Origin: Lachnoclostridium phytofermentans
GTDB lineage: Bacteria; Bacillota; Clostridia; Lachnospirales; Lachnospiraceae
Direction: 5' to 3'
NCBI GenBank assembly: GCA_003526525.1
Contig: DPVV01000363.1
Span: 1-6,033, forward strand
Length of the DNA stretch: 6,033 nt
Shown here one piece after another: positions 4,773 through 6,033 of the stretch. How positions within the stretch are numbered: position 1 is the stretch's first letter; each line of letters starts with the position of its first letter. Under the pieces are notes generated by a model. The model did not search any database, was not told the DNA's origin, and was given only the letters and a program-made list of their open reading frames with translations. The position numbers and the translations under genes were made by a program.

Positions 4773-6033
4773 TCATAATACTGGCATCCACTTAACCTTC
4801 TTTAAATAAATTAATAATACAATCGCACTGCATGTCCATGTGATTGGATATGCCCAGTATACGATATGTATGTCGTTTACAAGTCTTAAGGCTACTGTCA
4901 TATAAATAACTCGTAAGATACACCAAAAACAAATCATCGTAATCATAGGTACAACAGATTTACCCGCACCACGTAAAACTCCAGCAATTCCGTGTGAGAG
5001 TGCTACTAGAAAATAAGCGGGTACGACATTTCGTGCCATCTCACTTCCATATGCAATTACCTCTGGATCTCGATTAAAAAGAGCAATTAGATACGGAGCA
5101 AATATAAAGATAACTACACCTATTACTTCAGCTGTAATCATTCCTGCAAATAACGAAAAGGTTGTTCCTTTTTTTACACGATCGAGCTTTCTTGCACCAA
5201 TATTTTGACTAACAAATGTTGTCACTGCTAGAGCAAAACTACTTGCTGGCAATAAAGCAAAACCATCTATTTTCCAATAAGCTCCACAACCTGCAATCGC
5301 CAATTCACCAAAAGAATTTATATTCGATTGAACAATAACATTCGATAGAGAAACGATAGAATTTTGTAGACCACCCGGTAAACCAATCCTTATAATCTGT
5401 TTTAATTCAAACCTATGAATTCTTAATTTCTGTAACTTTAATTGATATGCAGATGTCTCTGATATTAAGTTGTAATAAGTAAGAATACAGCTCACGGTCT
5501 GTGCAATTACTGTTGCAATAGCAGCTCCAGCAATTCCCCAATGAAATATAGCGATAAATATCAAATCTAATATAACATTTATAATTGTAGAAATAATTAG
5601 ATAATAAAGAGGGCGTTTGGAATCTCCAACCGCTCGAAATATTCCACTCCCGATATTATACATAACTGTAGAAGCAATTCCAGCAAAGAATATTCGAAAA
5701 TACAAGACAGAATTTTGCATAACACTATCTGGTGTACCCATCCAAACTAAAATATAAGGTGACAATACGATTCCAAGAACTGTTAATACAATACTACCAA
5801 TGATTCCGAAGGTTACCATAGTATGAACTGCGCGCTCTACACCTTCCTCATCCTTTGCACCATAAAACTTAGATATCACCACGCCTGCACCAACTGATAT
5901 CCCCATAAAGGCACTTACTAGTAGATTAATAACCGAACTGGAGGAACCAACTGCTGCTAGAGCGCTGCTACCAAGATAATTACCTACAATAATTGAGTCT
6001 GCAGCGTTATACATCTGTTGAAATATATTACCT
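4773..6033 (-). CDS. MATE-family efflux transporter, N-terminus cut off
   Basis: An inner-membrane antiporter that in this family exports drugs, dyes or metabolites in exchange for sodium ions or protons. The frame is open to the right edge: six residues, GNIFQQ, precede the Met at 6014 and belong to the conserved GNIFQQMYNAADSIIVGNYLG of DinF/YoeA-like MATE proteins, so the true start lies outside the window, perhaps 25-35 residues further. About 419 residues are visible. Counting from Met6014, two related halves are seen: IFRAVGDSKRPL (125-136) in the first and VLRGAGKSVVPM (346-357) in the second, the known internal repeat; FVSQNIGARKLDRVKKG is at 267-283. About eleven hydrophobic segments fit the usual twelve with the first cut. 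No clear terminator follows its stop, so some read-through into the tryptophan leader is possible. The substrate cannot be inferred. Confidence 0.93.
   Translation of the reverse strand, partial: GNIFQQMYNAADSIIVGNYLGSSALAAVGSSSSVINLLVSAFMGISVGAGVVISKFYGAKDEEGVERAVHTMVTFGIIGSIVLTVLGIVLSPYILVWMGTPDSVMQNSVLYFRIFFAGIASTVMYNIGSGIFRAVGDSKRPLYYLIISTIINVILDLIFIAIFHWGIAGAAIATVIAQTVSCILTYYNLISETSAYQLKLQKLRIHRFELKQIIRIGLPGGLQNSIVSLSNVIVQSNINSFGELAIAGCGAYWKIDGFALLPASSFALAVTTFVSQNIGARKLDRVKKGTTFSLFAGMITAEVIGVVIFIFAPYLIALFNRDPEVIAYGSEMARNVVPAYFLVALSHGIAGVLRGAGKSVVPMITMICFWCILRVIYMTVALRLVNDIHIVYWAYPITWTCSAIVLLIYLKKVKWMPVL

Overview
This 6033-base window is AT-rich and looks like a piece of a low-GC Firmicutes genome, most likely a Clostridia/Lachnospiraceae-type organism. 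The evidence is the base composition, strong AGGAG-like ribosome sites, TTGACA/TATAAT-type promoters, and two tRNA-sensing T-box leaders on biosynthetic genes. All four protein genes are read from the minus strand, and both outer genes are cut by the window ends. The first 14 bases match the end of an Illumina adapter exactly, so the left edge is probably the untrimmed end of an assembled contig.

In transcription order (right to left): (1) a MATE-family multidrug/cation antiporter, cut at its N-terminus (4773-6033); (2) a promoter and a tryptophan T-box leader (about 4447-4751), with specifier codon TGG and a tRNA-acceptor bulge TGGC that fits the G discriminator of tRNA-Trp; (3) a stand-alone TrpB2-type tryptophan synthase beta chain (3012-4388); (4) a hairpin, a two-copy 25-bp direct repeat and a near-consensus promoter; (5) a leucine T-box leader (about 2399-2841), with specifier CTC, one Stem I, and two successive antiterminator/terminator units; (6) leuA, 2-isopropylmalate synthase (806-2323); (7) after 38 bases with no visible terminator, an AAA/ABC-type ATPase gene (767 to the left edge), cut at its C-terminus and carrying six tandem copies of a hexapeptide.

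Functionally, the centre of the window holds two separate amino-acid supply units, each switched on when its own tRNA is uncharged: TrpB2 (indole plus serine to tryptophan) under tRNA-Trp, and LeuA (the committed step of leucine synthesis) under tRNA-Leu. The ATPase appears to lie in the leucine-controlled transcript. The most unusual element is the doubled gate in the leuA leader: one codon-reading Stem I followed by two TGGT antiterminators and two intrinsic terminators. No RNA genes other than the T-box leaders, no CRISPR arrays and no insertion sequences were seen.
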